Part shown: in pieces, positions 41,140 to 47,918 of the stretch
Layout of the letters: the number at the start of each line of letters is the position of its first letter
Position numbering within the stretch: position 1 is the first letter of the stretch
Origin: Streptomyces griseofuscus
Lineage (GTDB): Bacteria > Actinomycetota > Actinomycetes > Streptomycetales > Streptomycetaceae
Direction of reading: 5' to 3'
Length of the DNA: 64,000 bases
Assembly (NCBI RefSeq): GCF_014673495.1
Contig: NZ_CP051006.1
Location: 4,712,001 to 4,776,000, forward strand
Notes under the pieces: generated by a model
Seen by the model: only the letters and a program-made list of their open reading frames with translations
What the model was told of the DNA's origin: nothing
Databases searched by the model: none
Position numbers and translations under genes: made by a program

Positions 41140-41730
41140 TCAGTCGCGCGGGAACGCATCGGTCTTGAGGGTGAGGCCGAGGGAGGCGGTCAGATCGATG
41201 TCCGTTCCGAAGACGACCGTCAGCTCACTGAGGTATTCACCGTCTTTGGGTTCGGAGTGGAGATGGCACTTGCCCTGGTAGGGGTCGGCGATGAGGTAGA
41301 CCGGCACCTCGGCGGTGGCGTACGCCGTCTTCTTCGGGCCGTAGTCGTTCGTCGCCGTGCCCTTCGAGATGACCTCGGCGACGAATCGGACGTCCTGGTG
41401 GCGCCAATGGCCCGAGTCGTCCTTCTTCGCCGCCTCGTCGAGCATGGCGACGTCCGGGCAGAAGCCGTTGGCCTCGCCGGGGAAGTCGATACGGACGTCC
41501 GAGAACACCGGCACGTCCATCCCGAACCTGTCCTCCAGTGCCCGCACGATACGGCGGATGATTCCCCAGTGAGTGTCCCGCTGCGGCGTCATGTAGACGT
41601 TGCCCCCGACGATCTCGACCCTGAATCCTTCGGGGACGGGCATCCGCTCGAGGCGCTCGAACCACTCGTCCAGGTTCATGGCTTTTGCGTCGGCGTCGGC
41701 CATCTCGATCCTGTCTTCAAGGACGGTCAT
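41140..41730 (-). CDS. Uma2 family (PD-(D/E)XK-like) protein
   Basis: A 196-residue Uma2 protein. The restriction-endonuclease-like core is visible: RVEIVGGNVYMTP (Glu), FCPDVAMLDEAAK (PDV, Asp), RFVAEVISKGTATNDYGPKK (E-x-x followed by Lys) and PVYLIADPYQG. The family is predicted to be nucleases but biochemistry is scarce. ATG 41730 begins the recognisable MTVLEDRIEMADADA; the upstream ATG 41781 adds an unrelated extension. It is the first gene of the accessory region and has no partner in its own orientation. Confidence 0.88.
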   Translation of the reverse strand: MTVLEDRIEMADADAKAMNLDEWFERLERMPVPEGFRVEIVGGNVYMTPQRDTHWGIIRRIVRALEDRFGMDVPVFSDVRIDFPGEANGFCPDVAMLDEAAKKDDSGHWRHQDVRFVAEVISKGTATNDYGPKKTAYATAEVPVYLIADPYQGKCHLHSEPKDGEYLSELTVVFGTDIDLTASLGLTLKTDAFPRD

Positions 41731-41826
41731 CGTGGCGCTCCTCCCCGGCTGCCGAGTAAAAGATGCAGCCGCGCGGTACAACGATACGCACAGTGACGAA
41801 GAGACGCCGAAAACCAGCCAAACTGC

Positions 41827-42510
41827 TCAAACTGTTCTAGCCGCGCACGCCCGTCCGATTCCCCACGCCTCCCGCATCGCCCCCGCGAACGCCTCCGCGA
41901 TCCGGTGCTCGCCGCTCGCGTTGGGGTGGGTGCCGTCGTATGTGTCGACGTGGATGTCGTACGACGGCGGCGGCGACGCCAGCAGGATCGGCGACCGGGG
42001 CTCGTCCAGGTCGGCGACCGCCTTGGCGAGGAGGACGTTGAAGAGGGCGACCTGGTCGGCGAAGGGGGCGTCGGACTCGGCGCGGACGTTCGGTGTCACC
42101 GGCAGCAGCACCATGCGGACGCACGGGTCGGCGGCGCGCGCGGCGGTGATGAAGGCGCGGACGTTCTCGGCGGTCTGCTCGGCGTTGGTGTAGAAGCCGA
42201 GGTCGATCAGGCCGAGGGAGACGAGCAGGACGTCCGGCCGGCAGTCGCGTATCGCGTCACCGATCAGCGGGGCCATGTGCAGCCAGCCCTCGCCCCAGCC
42301 CGCGAGGTGCGCGCGGGGGAAGTCGGGGTCGGCGTAGTCCAGGGAGGTCGGGGCGCCGGTCTGCTGGTCGTACAGCGTCTCGCGCGGGCCGACGAGCGTG
42401 ACGGCGGGGTCGTACGTACCGCGAAGGAGCTGCCACAGCCGGTGACGCCATGTGTGTTCGCCCGCGCTCCCGATCGTCATGGAGTCGCCCACGGGCATGA
42501 ACCTGAGCAT
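41827..42510 (-). CDS. SGNH/GDSL hydrolase
   Basis: A 227-residue esterase-type hydrolase. The block I serine is in MPVGDSMTIG (GDS), block II is a glycine (VSLGLIDLG) rather than the usual N-containing GxND, and block V is DGTHPNASGEHRIAEA (DxxH). The changed block III (SLGLIDLG, lacking the Asn) may weaken the oxyanion hole. There is no signal peptide at the chosen ATG 42510, so it is probably cytoplasmic. Substrate unknown. It is divergent from the propeller-like gene. Confidence 0.85.
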   Translation of the reverse strand: MLRFMPVGDSMTIGSAGEHTWRHRLWQLLRGTYDPAVTLVGPRETLYDQQTGAPTSLDYADPDFPRAHLAGWGEGWLHMAPLIGDAIRDCRPDVLLVSLGLIDLGFYTNAEQTAENVRAFITAARAADPCVRMVLLPVTPNVRAESDAPFADQVALFNVLLAKAVADLDEPRSPILLASPPPSYDIHVDTYDGTHPNASGEHRIAEAFAGAMREAWGIGRACAARTV

Positions 42511-42622
42511 CCGATCATCATGGACGATCACCGCGGCGGGTGGGATGTGAGGCCCGCCACGTGGGGGTGCCCGGGCGGTGGCCGGAGGGGTGAACCCCCG
42601 GCGGCAATGGCAGGCTTGGGGG

Positions 42623-43609
42623 ATGCGCCGACCGTTCGCCGTCCTTGCCGCCGTCCTGCTCGCAGGCGCCTGCACCCTGCCCGCCTCCGCCGCGGAGGGC
42701 ACCGGAGGCACCGTGAGCGCCGGGGACAAGGGCTTCACGATGACGGACCCCCGGATCACCGAGTCCAGTGGCCTGGCCGCGTCCCATCTCCACCCCGGCA
42801 TCTACTGGACGCACAACGACAGCGGCGACGGCCCGTACATCTACGCGGTGGACGGTGCGACCGGGAAGACGGTGGCCCGGGTGACGCTGCGGGGCATCGG
42901 CGCGCCGCGCGACGTCGAGGCGATCTCGATCGGGCCGCACAACGAGATCTATGTCGGCGACATCGGAGACAACTTCGACGGCCGCTGGCCCTATGTGTGG
43001 ATCTACCGCCTCCCGGAGCCGAAGGTCCTGAAGGACCAGACGATCACGGCCACCCAGTACGTGGTGAAGTACGCGAACGGCCCCCGCAACGCGGAATCGC
43101 TGCTGGTCCATCCCAAGACCGGCCGGGTTTACATCATCGACAAGAAGGAAGACGGCGGCCACCTCTACGAGGGCCCCGCGACCCTCTCCACCAGCGGCGC
43201 CAACATCTTCAAGCCGATCGCCCCCATCGACCTCTGGGCCACGGACGCCACCTTCTCTCCGGACGGCGACCACCTCGCCGTCCGCGGCTACCTCGGCGGC
43301 ATCTACTACTCCTGGAACGACGGCCACCCCAAACGCACCGAAATGCTCGACGTCCCCCTCCAGGGCCAGGGCGAGGGCATCACCTACTCGGCCGACGGCA
43401 CGAAACTCCTCTACAGCAGCGAGGGCTCCGGCAGCGAGGTCATCGCCAAGGACGCCCCCGACAGCCCGAAGCCCTCCCCGACCCCCGGGAACGGCTCATC
43501 GAACAGTTCGGTGACCGGCGGGTCGCACGTCACCTGGGGGGCGGTGGCGCTGGTGGTCGTGGTGGTGGGGTTGTTCGGGCTGGGTCGCCTGCGGCGCCGC
43601 AACGGGTGA
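42623..43609 (+). CDS. Exported, C-terminally anchored beta-propeller-like protein
   Basis: A 328-residue protein. A signal peptide (residues 1-24; FAVLAAVLLAGACTLPASAA) contains a cysteine, but the residues before it fit a lipobox poorly. The middle 30-290 repeats beta-strand segments (GIYWTHNDSGDGPYIYAV; DVEAISIGPHNEIYVGDIGD; TFSPDGDHLAVRGY), as in 6- or 7-bladed propellers. A serine/proline linker leads to a C-terminal membrane helix (WGAVALVVVVVGLFGLG) with a basic stop-transfer tail. The domain therefore faces outwards. Function unknown; esterase-like or ligand-binding propellers are plausible. Its last 114 nt overlap an opposite-strand gene. Confidence 0.83.
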   Translation: MRRPFAVLAAVLLAGACTLPASAAEGTGGTVSAGDKGFTMTDPRITESSGLAASHLHPGIYWTHNDSGDGPYIYAVDGATGKTVARVTLRGIGAPRDVEAISIGPHNEIYVGDIGDNFDGRWPYVWIYRLPEPKVLKDQTITATQYVVKYANGPRNAESLLVHPKTGRVYIIDKKEDGGHLYEGPATLSTSGANIFKPIAPIDLWATDATFSPDGDHLAVRGYLGGIYYSWNDGHPKRTEMLDVPLQGQGEGITYSADGTKLLYSSEGSGSEVIAKDAPDSPKPSPTPGNGSSNSSVTGGSHVTWGAVALVVVVVGLFGLGRLRRRNG

Positions 43610-44083
43610 CGCCGACTCGCCGCGCGGGCAGGGGAGTTCGGGCCGCGCTCGGTTCGGTGAGCAGGTGACGAGGGAGAGGGACAGAAAGACGGGTCGTTCG
43701 AGATAGAAGCCGAGCGCCACATCGCCTCCGTGACCGAGCCGTTCGACCACGGAGGCGACGAGGGCGTCCCGCGCCACCCGGTCGCTCTGCTCCTCACCGG
43801 CGAACCGCCCCGCGAACTCCTCCAGTTGTCGCCGTATCCAGGCTGCCGCCTCCTGCGCGGAGCGCCATGTACCGCGTACCAGCGAGCCCGGCTTGAGCAG
43901 CCAGTAGGCGGTCTCCAGCGGTGGCAGATCCGAGACCGGGAACTCGCCGGTCACCTCGCGGTACCGCGCGATCAACTCGGGCCGACTGCCGGGCGGGGGC
44001 GGCTCGGGATGCGGAGGACGCCGTAACGCCTCCTGATCGAACCGCGCTTTGGGGCCGGTCCACAGGTAGCCGTGGTGGTGCAC
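43496..44083 (-). CDS. Unrecognised protein, second gene of DUF397 operon
   Basis: A 195-residue protein I do not recognise. Residues 1-150 look genuinely coding (LIARYREVTGEFPVSDLPPL; AWIRRQLEEFAGRFAGEEQS) with a proline-rich start and long amphipathic helices; the last 50 residues are His/Pro/Arg-rich and lie in the tail-to-tail overlap with the propeller gene. GTG 44083 has AGGAC upstream. It follows the DUF397 gene by 79 nt on the same strand, so an operon is likely. There is no signal peptide or membrane helix. An effector, a partner of the DUF397 protein, or a modifying enzyme are all possible. Confidence 0.6.
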   Translation of the reverse strand: MHHHGYLWTGPKARFDQEALRRPPHPEPPPPGSRPELIARYREVTGEFPVSDLPPLETAYWLLKPGSLVRGTWRSAQEAAAWIRRQLEEFAGRFAGEEQSDRVARDALVASVVERLGHGGDVALGFYLERPVFLSLSLVTCSPNRARPELPCPRGESASPVAAPQATQPEQPHHHDHQRHRPPGDVRPAGHRTVR

Positions 44084-44162
44084 CGGGAGTCCTGTTCGTG
44101 AGGCTCGGTCGGCCCTGGCGGACTCGCGGCACCGCCAGGACCGAAGGGGGCTGCCGGGAAGG

Positions 44163-44387
44163 TCAGTTGGCGAGCCCGAACCGTCCCGGATCGATCCCGG
44201 CGATGCTCGGCTCCTCCGTGGTGAACCGCAGCGGCGCCACGTCGGGCCGCTTGCTGTCCCCGAGCGCCCAGGCGTCCGCGCCGATCCGGGCAAGGGTGAC
44301 GCACCCTTCACTACAGGGGCCGCCACAGGCCTGGACGAAGGAGGCGGAGGTGATGTCGAGCGCGTAGAGGTCGCTTCCGTTCAGCAT
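44163..44387 (-). CDS. DUF397-like small protein (Scr2-type)
   Basis: A 74-residue protein. The pattern CVTLARIGADAWALGDSKRP followed by VAPLRFTTEEPS fits DUF397, the partner family of DUF5753 XRE regulators. In S. coelicolor the Scr1/Scr2 pair of these families behaves as a toxin-antitoxin system (DUF397 as toxin). An unusual extra is the cysteine cluster ACGGPCSEGC. ATG 44387 has GGAAGG upstream. Unlike the usual adjacent pairing, its candidate regulator lies about 1 kb away on the other strand. Toxin activity is an inference from the family. Confidence 0.7.
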   Translation of the reverse strand: MLNGSDLYALDITSASFVQACGGPCSEGCVTLARIGADAWALGDSKRPDVAPLRFTTEEPSIAGIDPGRFGLAN

Positions 44388-44469
44388 GGATGTGCCTTCC
44401 CGTTCGGCCCGGTGGGGGCTGGTGGTTGGTCCGGGTTGACCGTAGGGAAGGGGGAGTGGGGTGCGAGGT

Positions 44470-44491
44470 GAATATTCTCGCTTATTCTCGC
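44470..44491. promoter_or_regulatory. Phased direct repeat and palindrome in the divergent promoter region
   Basis: TATTCTCGC occurs at 44473-44481 and 44483-44491, exactly one helical turn (10 bp) apart. GAATATTC (44470-44477) is a perfect palindrome overlapping the first copy. It lies between the DUF397 operon and the DUF6879 locus. Confidence 0.45.
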
Positions 44492-44580
44492 GCGGTGACT
44501 CTGGATGCATGGACATTCACTCAGAGGCACCGACATGCTGAGCCCATCAACATCGCCAACAGGCAAGGGTTGGGTCGTAG

Positions 44581-44746
44581 ATGGCACGCAGGTTGCGGTT
44601 CAACGGGACGGGGAGCGGCGGGGGCGGGTGTCCCTCGGTGCACGAAGATCTCGACAGCGGTGAAGTGATCGTGCACGGCCCCCCCGCTGGCCGACCCCGA
44701 AGACATCGCCCAGCATCAGCACCTTTCGGAAGGAGAGCTCGCGATC
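44581..44746 (+). pseudogene. Frameshifted upstream part of the DUF6879 locus
   Basis: From ATG 44581 the frame encodes MARRLRFNGTGSGGGGCPSV and continues through HEDLDSGEVIVHGPP, then becomes nonsense after a run of seven C at 44679-44685. Removing one C would continue as LADPEDIAQHQHLSEGELAI straight into the DUF6879 frame. The upstream segment resembles the short proteins that precede DUF6879 genes. It may be a sequencing or assembly error, a phase-variable tract or a real inactivation. Confidence 0.6.
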
Positions 44747-45334
44747 GTGGTCCCACGGGATCTGCTGGTCGACTGGACCCCGAAGGAGCGCAGTCGACAG
44801 GTGCGGTCGATCGATCTGGACGAGTTCAACGGCCTGTTCAGCACATTCGAGCACACCGCGTGGCGGCTGGAGACCCGGCGGCGGTACGCGAGTGACGAGG
44901 AGACCGACACCTGGCGGCAGTTCGTGGAGACAGGTGAGATCAAGTGGAACTCGGACCATCCGTGGTGCGAGACGATCCGCGCCCAGACCGCGCAGGGCAA
45001 GCGAGTGGAGCGGGTCCGCATCGTGGACCAGCCTCCGACGACCGGGCAGCTCTACCTCCTCGACAACGCCAAGCGAAACAGCACCCTTGGCGAGGACATT
45101 CGCAATCTGTGGCGTTCCGACGCGGACAGGCTGCACCTCCCCGCCGAGGATTTCTGGCTGTTCGACAGCCGCCTCATCGCGCTCCTGCGCTTCGATGACG
45201 ACGACCAGCTCACGCATGTGGACCTGATCACCGAGCCCGCAGAGGTGGTGCGCTGCTCCATGGTGCGGGATGCTGCTTGGCATCACGCCGTACCGTGGCA
45301 GCAGTTCACGGCGGGAATGCAGAGCGACGCGTAA
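44747..45334 (+). CDS. DUF6879 family protein
   Basis: A 195-residue protein starting at GTG 44747 (ribosome site GGAAGGAG, spacing 11). The family core is visible: FEHTAWRLETRRRYASDEE, RVERVRIVDQPPTTGQLYLL, DADRLHLPAEDFWLFDSRLI. DUF6879 proteins sit beside DUF5753 XRE regulators in actinobacteria; their biochemical role is unknown. The frame is open further upstream to the poly-C tract, so the natural protein could be longer. The Scr1-type gene follows 18 nt later, so the two are likely co-transcribed. Confidence 0.85.
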   Translation: MVPRDLLVDWTPKERSRQVRSIDLDEFNGLFSTFEHTAWRLETRRRYASDEETDTWRQFVETGEIKWNSDHPWCETIRAQTAQGKRVERVRIVDQPPTTGQLYLLDNAKRNSTLGEDIRNLWRSDADRLHLPAEDFWLFDSRLIALLRFDDDDQLTHVDLITEPAEVVRCSMVRDAAWHHAVPWQQFTAGMQSDA

Positions 45335-45352
45335 GGACAAGAGCGGGTACCG

Positions 45353-46210
45353 GTGAGCACGGACTACCAGAGGGCACGTGAAGAACTGGGGCGAAGGCTT
45401 CGGGAACTTCGAGTCGGAGGCTCCCTCGGTCGGCTCACCGGTACGGAGCTGGCTCAGAGACTGGGATGGCGCCAGTCGAAGATCAGCAAGCTGGAGAACG
45501 GACGGCAAACGCCCACCGACGAGGATCTGCGGGCTTGGGCCGAAGCCACCGGACAGCCCGATGCGTTCGATGAACTACGCGCTCGCCTCAGGGGCTTTGA
45601 GAGCCAGATCCGCTCCTGGCGGCGTCAGCTGACGGCGGGACACCGCCCGGTACAGGAGACTTGGAACGGCATCGTTGCCGGCTCTCGGACCCTGCACGTA
45701 TGGGACAGCGGTGTCATCTGCGGATTGCTCCAGACCGCCGACTACGCCCGCTACGTCTTTGACGGGCATGCCGAACTCCACAGTTCCCCGCGGGACATCG
45801 AGGAAGCGGTACGCGCCCGTATGAAAAGGCAGGAGTGGCTGTACCAGCCAGGTAAACGATTGGACCTGGTCATGTGGGAAGGTGCGTTGCATTCCCGGGT
45901 GTGTCCCCCGGAGGTGCTGGCGGCACAGCTCGACCGTCTGCTCGGCGTGGTGGGTATGGACACCATCCACCTGGGGATCGTGCCTCTGGACGCCGGACTG
46001 AGGCTGCTTCCCGGAAACAGTTTCTGGATCATGGACGAACGCCTCGTCGTGGTCGAGGACTGGCACGCCGAACTCTGGCTGGACGACGCCGAAACGATTG
46101 CCCTCTACCGCCGCGTCTGGGACACCTTCGCGGAATCGGCCGTCTACGGTGCCGAGGCCCAGCGAGTGATCGCCCGTGTCCGCCGGAGCAGCAGAGACGA
46201 CGGCTCCTGA
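45353..46210 (+). CDS. XRE regulator with DUF5753 (Scr1-type antitoxin-like)
   Basis: A 285-residue protein. Residues 5-75 form an XRE helix-turn-helix (LTGTELAQRLGWRQSKISKL). The DUF5753 effector region (about 100-275) contains the typical LHVWDSGVICGLLQTADYAR and VCPPEVLAAQLDRLLGVVGM. DUF5753 proteins work with a DUF397 partner; here the nearest DUF397 gene is the divergent one at 44163-44387. GTG 45353 follows AAGGACAAGAG. The 10-bp-spaced repeats at 44470-44491 are a candidate target. Its 3' end abuts the truncated DUF1772 gene. Confidence 0.93.
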   Translation: MSTDYQRAREELGRRLRELRVGGSLGRLTGTELAQRLGWRQSKISKLENGRQTPTDEDLRAWAEATGQPDAFDELRARLRGFESQIRSWRRQLTAGHRPVQETWNGIVAGSRTLHVWDSGVICGLLQTADYARYVFDGHAELHSSPRDIEEAVRARMKRQEWLYQPGKRLDLVMWEGALHSRVCPPEVLAAQLDRLLGVVGMDTIHLGIVPLDAGLRLLPGNSFWIMDERLVVVEDWHAELWLDDAETIALYRRVWDTFAESAVYGAEAQRVIARVRRSSRDDGS

Positions 46211-46220
46211 CCAGCGGCGC

Positions 46221-46535
46221 GTGAGCGTGCCCACGTTCATCGCCGTGGTGGTGCTGGTGTTCCTCGCGCGCAGGGCGGGAAGCCCGGCGCTGCGGCCCGC
46301 CGCCGCGGCGCTCGTCCTGCTCGTACTGGCCCTGGTGGTCACGTTCGTGGTCAACGCGCCCATCAACCTGGACCAGTTCGCCTGGAACGCGCAGGCGCCC
46401 CCGGCCGACTGGGCGGGGGTCCGGGACCGCTGGCAGATCGCCCACGCCGTCCGGACCGCCTTCTGTGTGATCGCGCTCGGCTGCCTCGGTGTCGCGATCA
46501 TCGACCGGCCGTTCGAACGTACGGCCGCCACCTGA
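46221..46535 (+). pseudogene. Truncated DUF1772 (anthrone-oxygenase-like) membrane protein
   Basis: From GTG 46221 the frame gives 104 residues with three hydrophobic segments and the conserved DUF1772 block (NAPINLDQFAWNAQAPPADW, then RDRWQIAHAVRTAF). Full-length relatives of about 150-160 residues have an additional N-terminal helix pair of about 50 residues that is absent here. The break falls exactly at the end of the XRE gene, which suggests that insertion of the DUF6879/XRE module removed the 5' part (inference). It may still be translated. Confidence 0.55.
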
Positions 46536-46586
46536 GCCTCCGGGAGGCCCCGTGGGCCGTACCCCACCGGGACGCGACACGACGAA

Positions 46587-46614
46587 GGGCGCCCGGCACG
46601 ATCGCCGGGCGCCC
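46587..46614. terminator. Perfect hairpin between DUF1772 fragment and serC
   Basis: GGGCGCCCGGC (46587-46597) pairs with GCCGGGCGCCC (46604-46614) around a 6-nt loop, 22 nt past the serC stop. Bidirectional termination is likely. Confidence 0.8.
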
Positions 46615-46635
46615 CTCACCGTCGTACCCGAGGTT

Positions 46636-47754
46636 TCAGAGCTTCTCGATGACGTAGTCGATGCACTTGGTCAGCGCCTCGACATCGGCCGGGTCGATCG
46701 CCGGGAACATGGCGACACGCAGCTGGTTGCGGCCGAGCTTGCGGTAGGGCTCGGTGTCGACGATGCCGTTGGCGCGCAGGACCTTGGCGATGGCGGCGGC
46801 GTCGATGTCGTCGGAGAAGTCGATGGTGCCGATGACCGCGGAGCGCTTCGCCGGGTCGGTGACGAAGGGGCTGGCGAACTTGACGTCCTCGGCCCAGTTG
46901 TACAGCGTGCGCGCCGAGGTGGCGGTGCGGCGGACCGCGAAGTCCAGGCCGCCCTGGCCGTTGAGCCACTCCAGCTGCTGGTTGAGCAGGAAGAGCGTGG
47001 CGAGCGCGGGGGTGTTGTACGTCTGGTTCTTACGGGAGTTGTCGATCGCCGTGGGCAGCGAGAAGAACTCCGGGATGTGCCGGCCCGACGCGTGGATCCG
47101 CTCCGCGCGCTCGATCGCGGCGGGGGAGAAGACGCCGATCCACAGGCCGCCGTCGGAGGCGAAGGACTTCTGCGGGGCGAAGTAGTAGACGTCGGTCTCG
47201 GCGATGTCGACCGGCAGGCCGCCCGCGCCGGAGGTCGCGTCCACCACGACGAGGGAGCCCTCGTCGGCGCCGGCCACCCGCTGGATGGGCATGGCGACAC
47301 CGGTGGACGTCTCGTTGTGGGTGAAGGCGTACACATCGACGCCCGCCTCGGCCCGCGCCTCCGGGTGGGTGCCCGGGTCGGTCGCGATCACCGTGGGCTC
47401 GGCCAGCCACGGCGCGAGCTTGGCGGCCTTGGCGAACTTGGAGGAGAACTCGCCGAAGTTGAGGTGCTGGGACTTGTTCTCGATCAACCCGTGGGTGGCG
47501 ATGTCCCAGAAGGCGGTGGAGCCGCCGTTGCCGAGGACGACCTCGTAGCCCTCGGGGAGGGAGAACAGCTCGGAGATCCCCTCGCGGACCTTACCGACCA
47601 GGTTCTTGACGGGCGCCTGGCGGTGAGAGGTACCGAGCAGGGAGCTTCCGGTGGCGGCGAGCGCGTCGAGCGCCTCGGTCCGCACCTTGGAGGGGCCCGC
47701 GCCGAAACGTCCGTCGGCGGGCTTGATGTCAGCGGGAATCTGGATGTCGGCCAC
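46636..47754 (-). CDS. serC: Phosphoserine aminotransferase SerC
   Basis: A 372-residue PLP-dependent aminotransferase that makes phosphoserine for serine biosynthesis. It belongs to the actinobacterial/class-V SerC branch. Signatures: PADGRFGAGPSKVRTEALDA at the N-terminus, the PLP lysine in YYFAPQKSFASDGG, and the C-terminal KLGRNQLRVAMFPAIDPADV. GTG 47754 appears leaderless: TACCCT lies seven nt upstream. It is divergent from the FAD/Fe-S dehydrogenase with a 164-bp region between them. Confidence 0.95.
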   Translation of the reverse strand: MADIQIPADIKPADGRFGAGPSKVRTEALDALAATGSSLLGTSHRQAPVKNLVGKVREGISELFSLPEGYEVVLGNGGSTAFWDIATHGLIENKSQHLNFGEFSSKFAKAAKLAPWLAEPTVIATDPGTHPEARAEAGVDVYAFTHNETSTGVAMPIQRVAGADEGSLVVVDATSGAGGLPVDIAETDVYYFAPQKSFASDGGLWIGVFSPAAIERAERIHASGRHIPEFFSLPTAIDNSRKNQTYNTPALATLFLLNQQLEWLNGQGGLDFAVRRTATSARTLYNWAEDVKFASPFVTDPAKRSAVIGTIDFSDDIDAAAIAKVLRANGIVDTEPYRKLGRNQLRVAMFPAIDPADVEALTKCIDYVIEKL

Positions 47755-47838
47755 GACTCGGAGGGTATCGGGTGGGCGAAACGGGACGGAACCGTGTCCG
47801 TCGGATGAGACAAGAACGCCAGGACACAAACTTGTCAT

Positions 47839-47848
47839 GTCGTACGAC
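47839..47848. promoter_or_regulatory. Perfect 10-bp palindrome in the serC/dehydrogenase promoter region
   Basis: GTCGTACGAC at 47839-47848 reads the same on both strands. ACGACGATC at 47844 recurs imperfectly at 47867. It is a candidate site for a regulator of the dehydrogenase; the evidence is only the symmetry. Confidence 0.3.
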
Positions 47849-47918
47849 GATCACGGATGGGCTTGTATGACGATCGAGGCGGGGCTGTGGATAACTTTCG
47901 ATGACGGTCGGTGATCGG

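Noticed and set aside
44163..44387. Lanthipeptide precursor because of the ACGGPCSEGC cluster
   Set aside because: No lanthionine synthetase, protease or transporter lies nearby, and the surrounding pattern fits DUF397 better.
47836..47914. 25-codon leader ORF before the FAD/Fe-S dehydrogenase
   Set aside because: It lacks a ribosome site, has mixed third positions and no run of regulatory codons or terminator-like structure after it.
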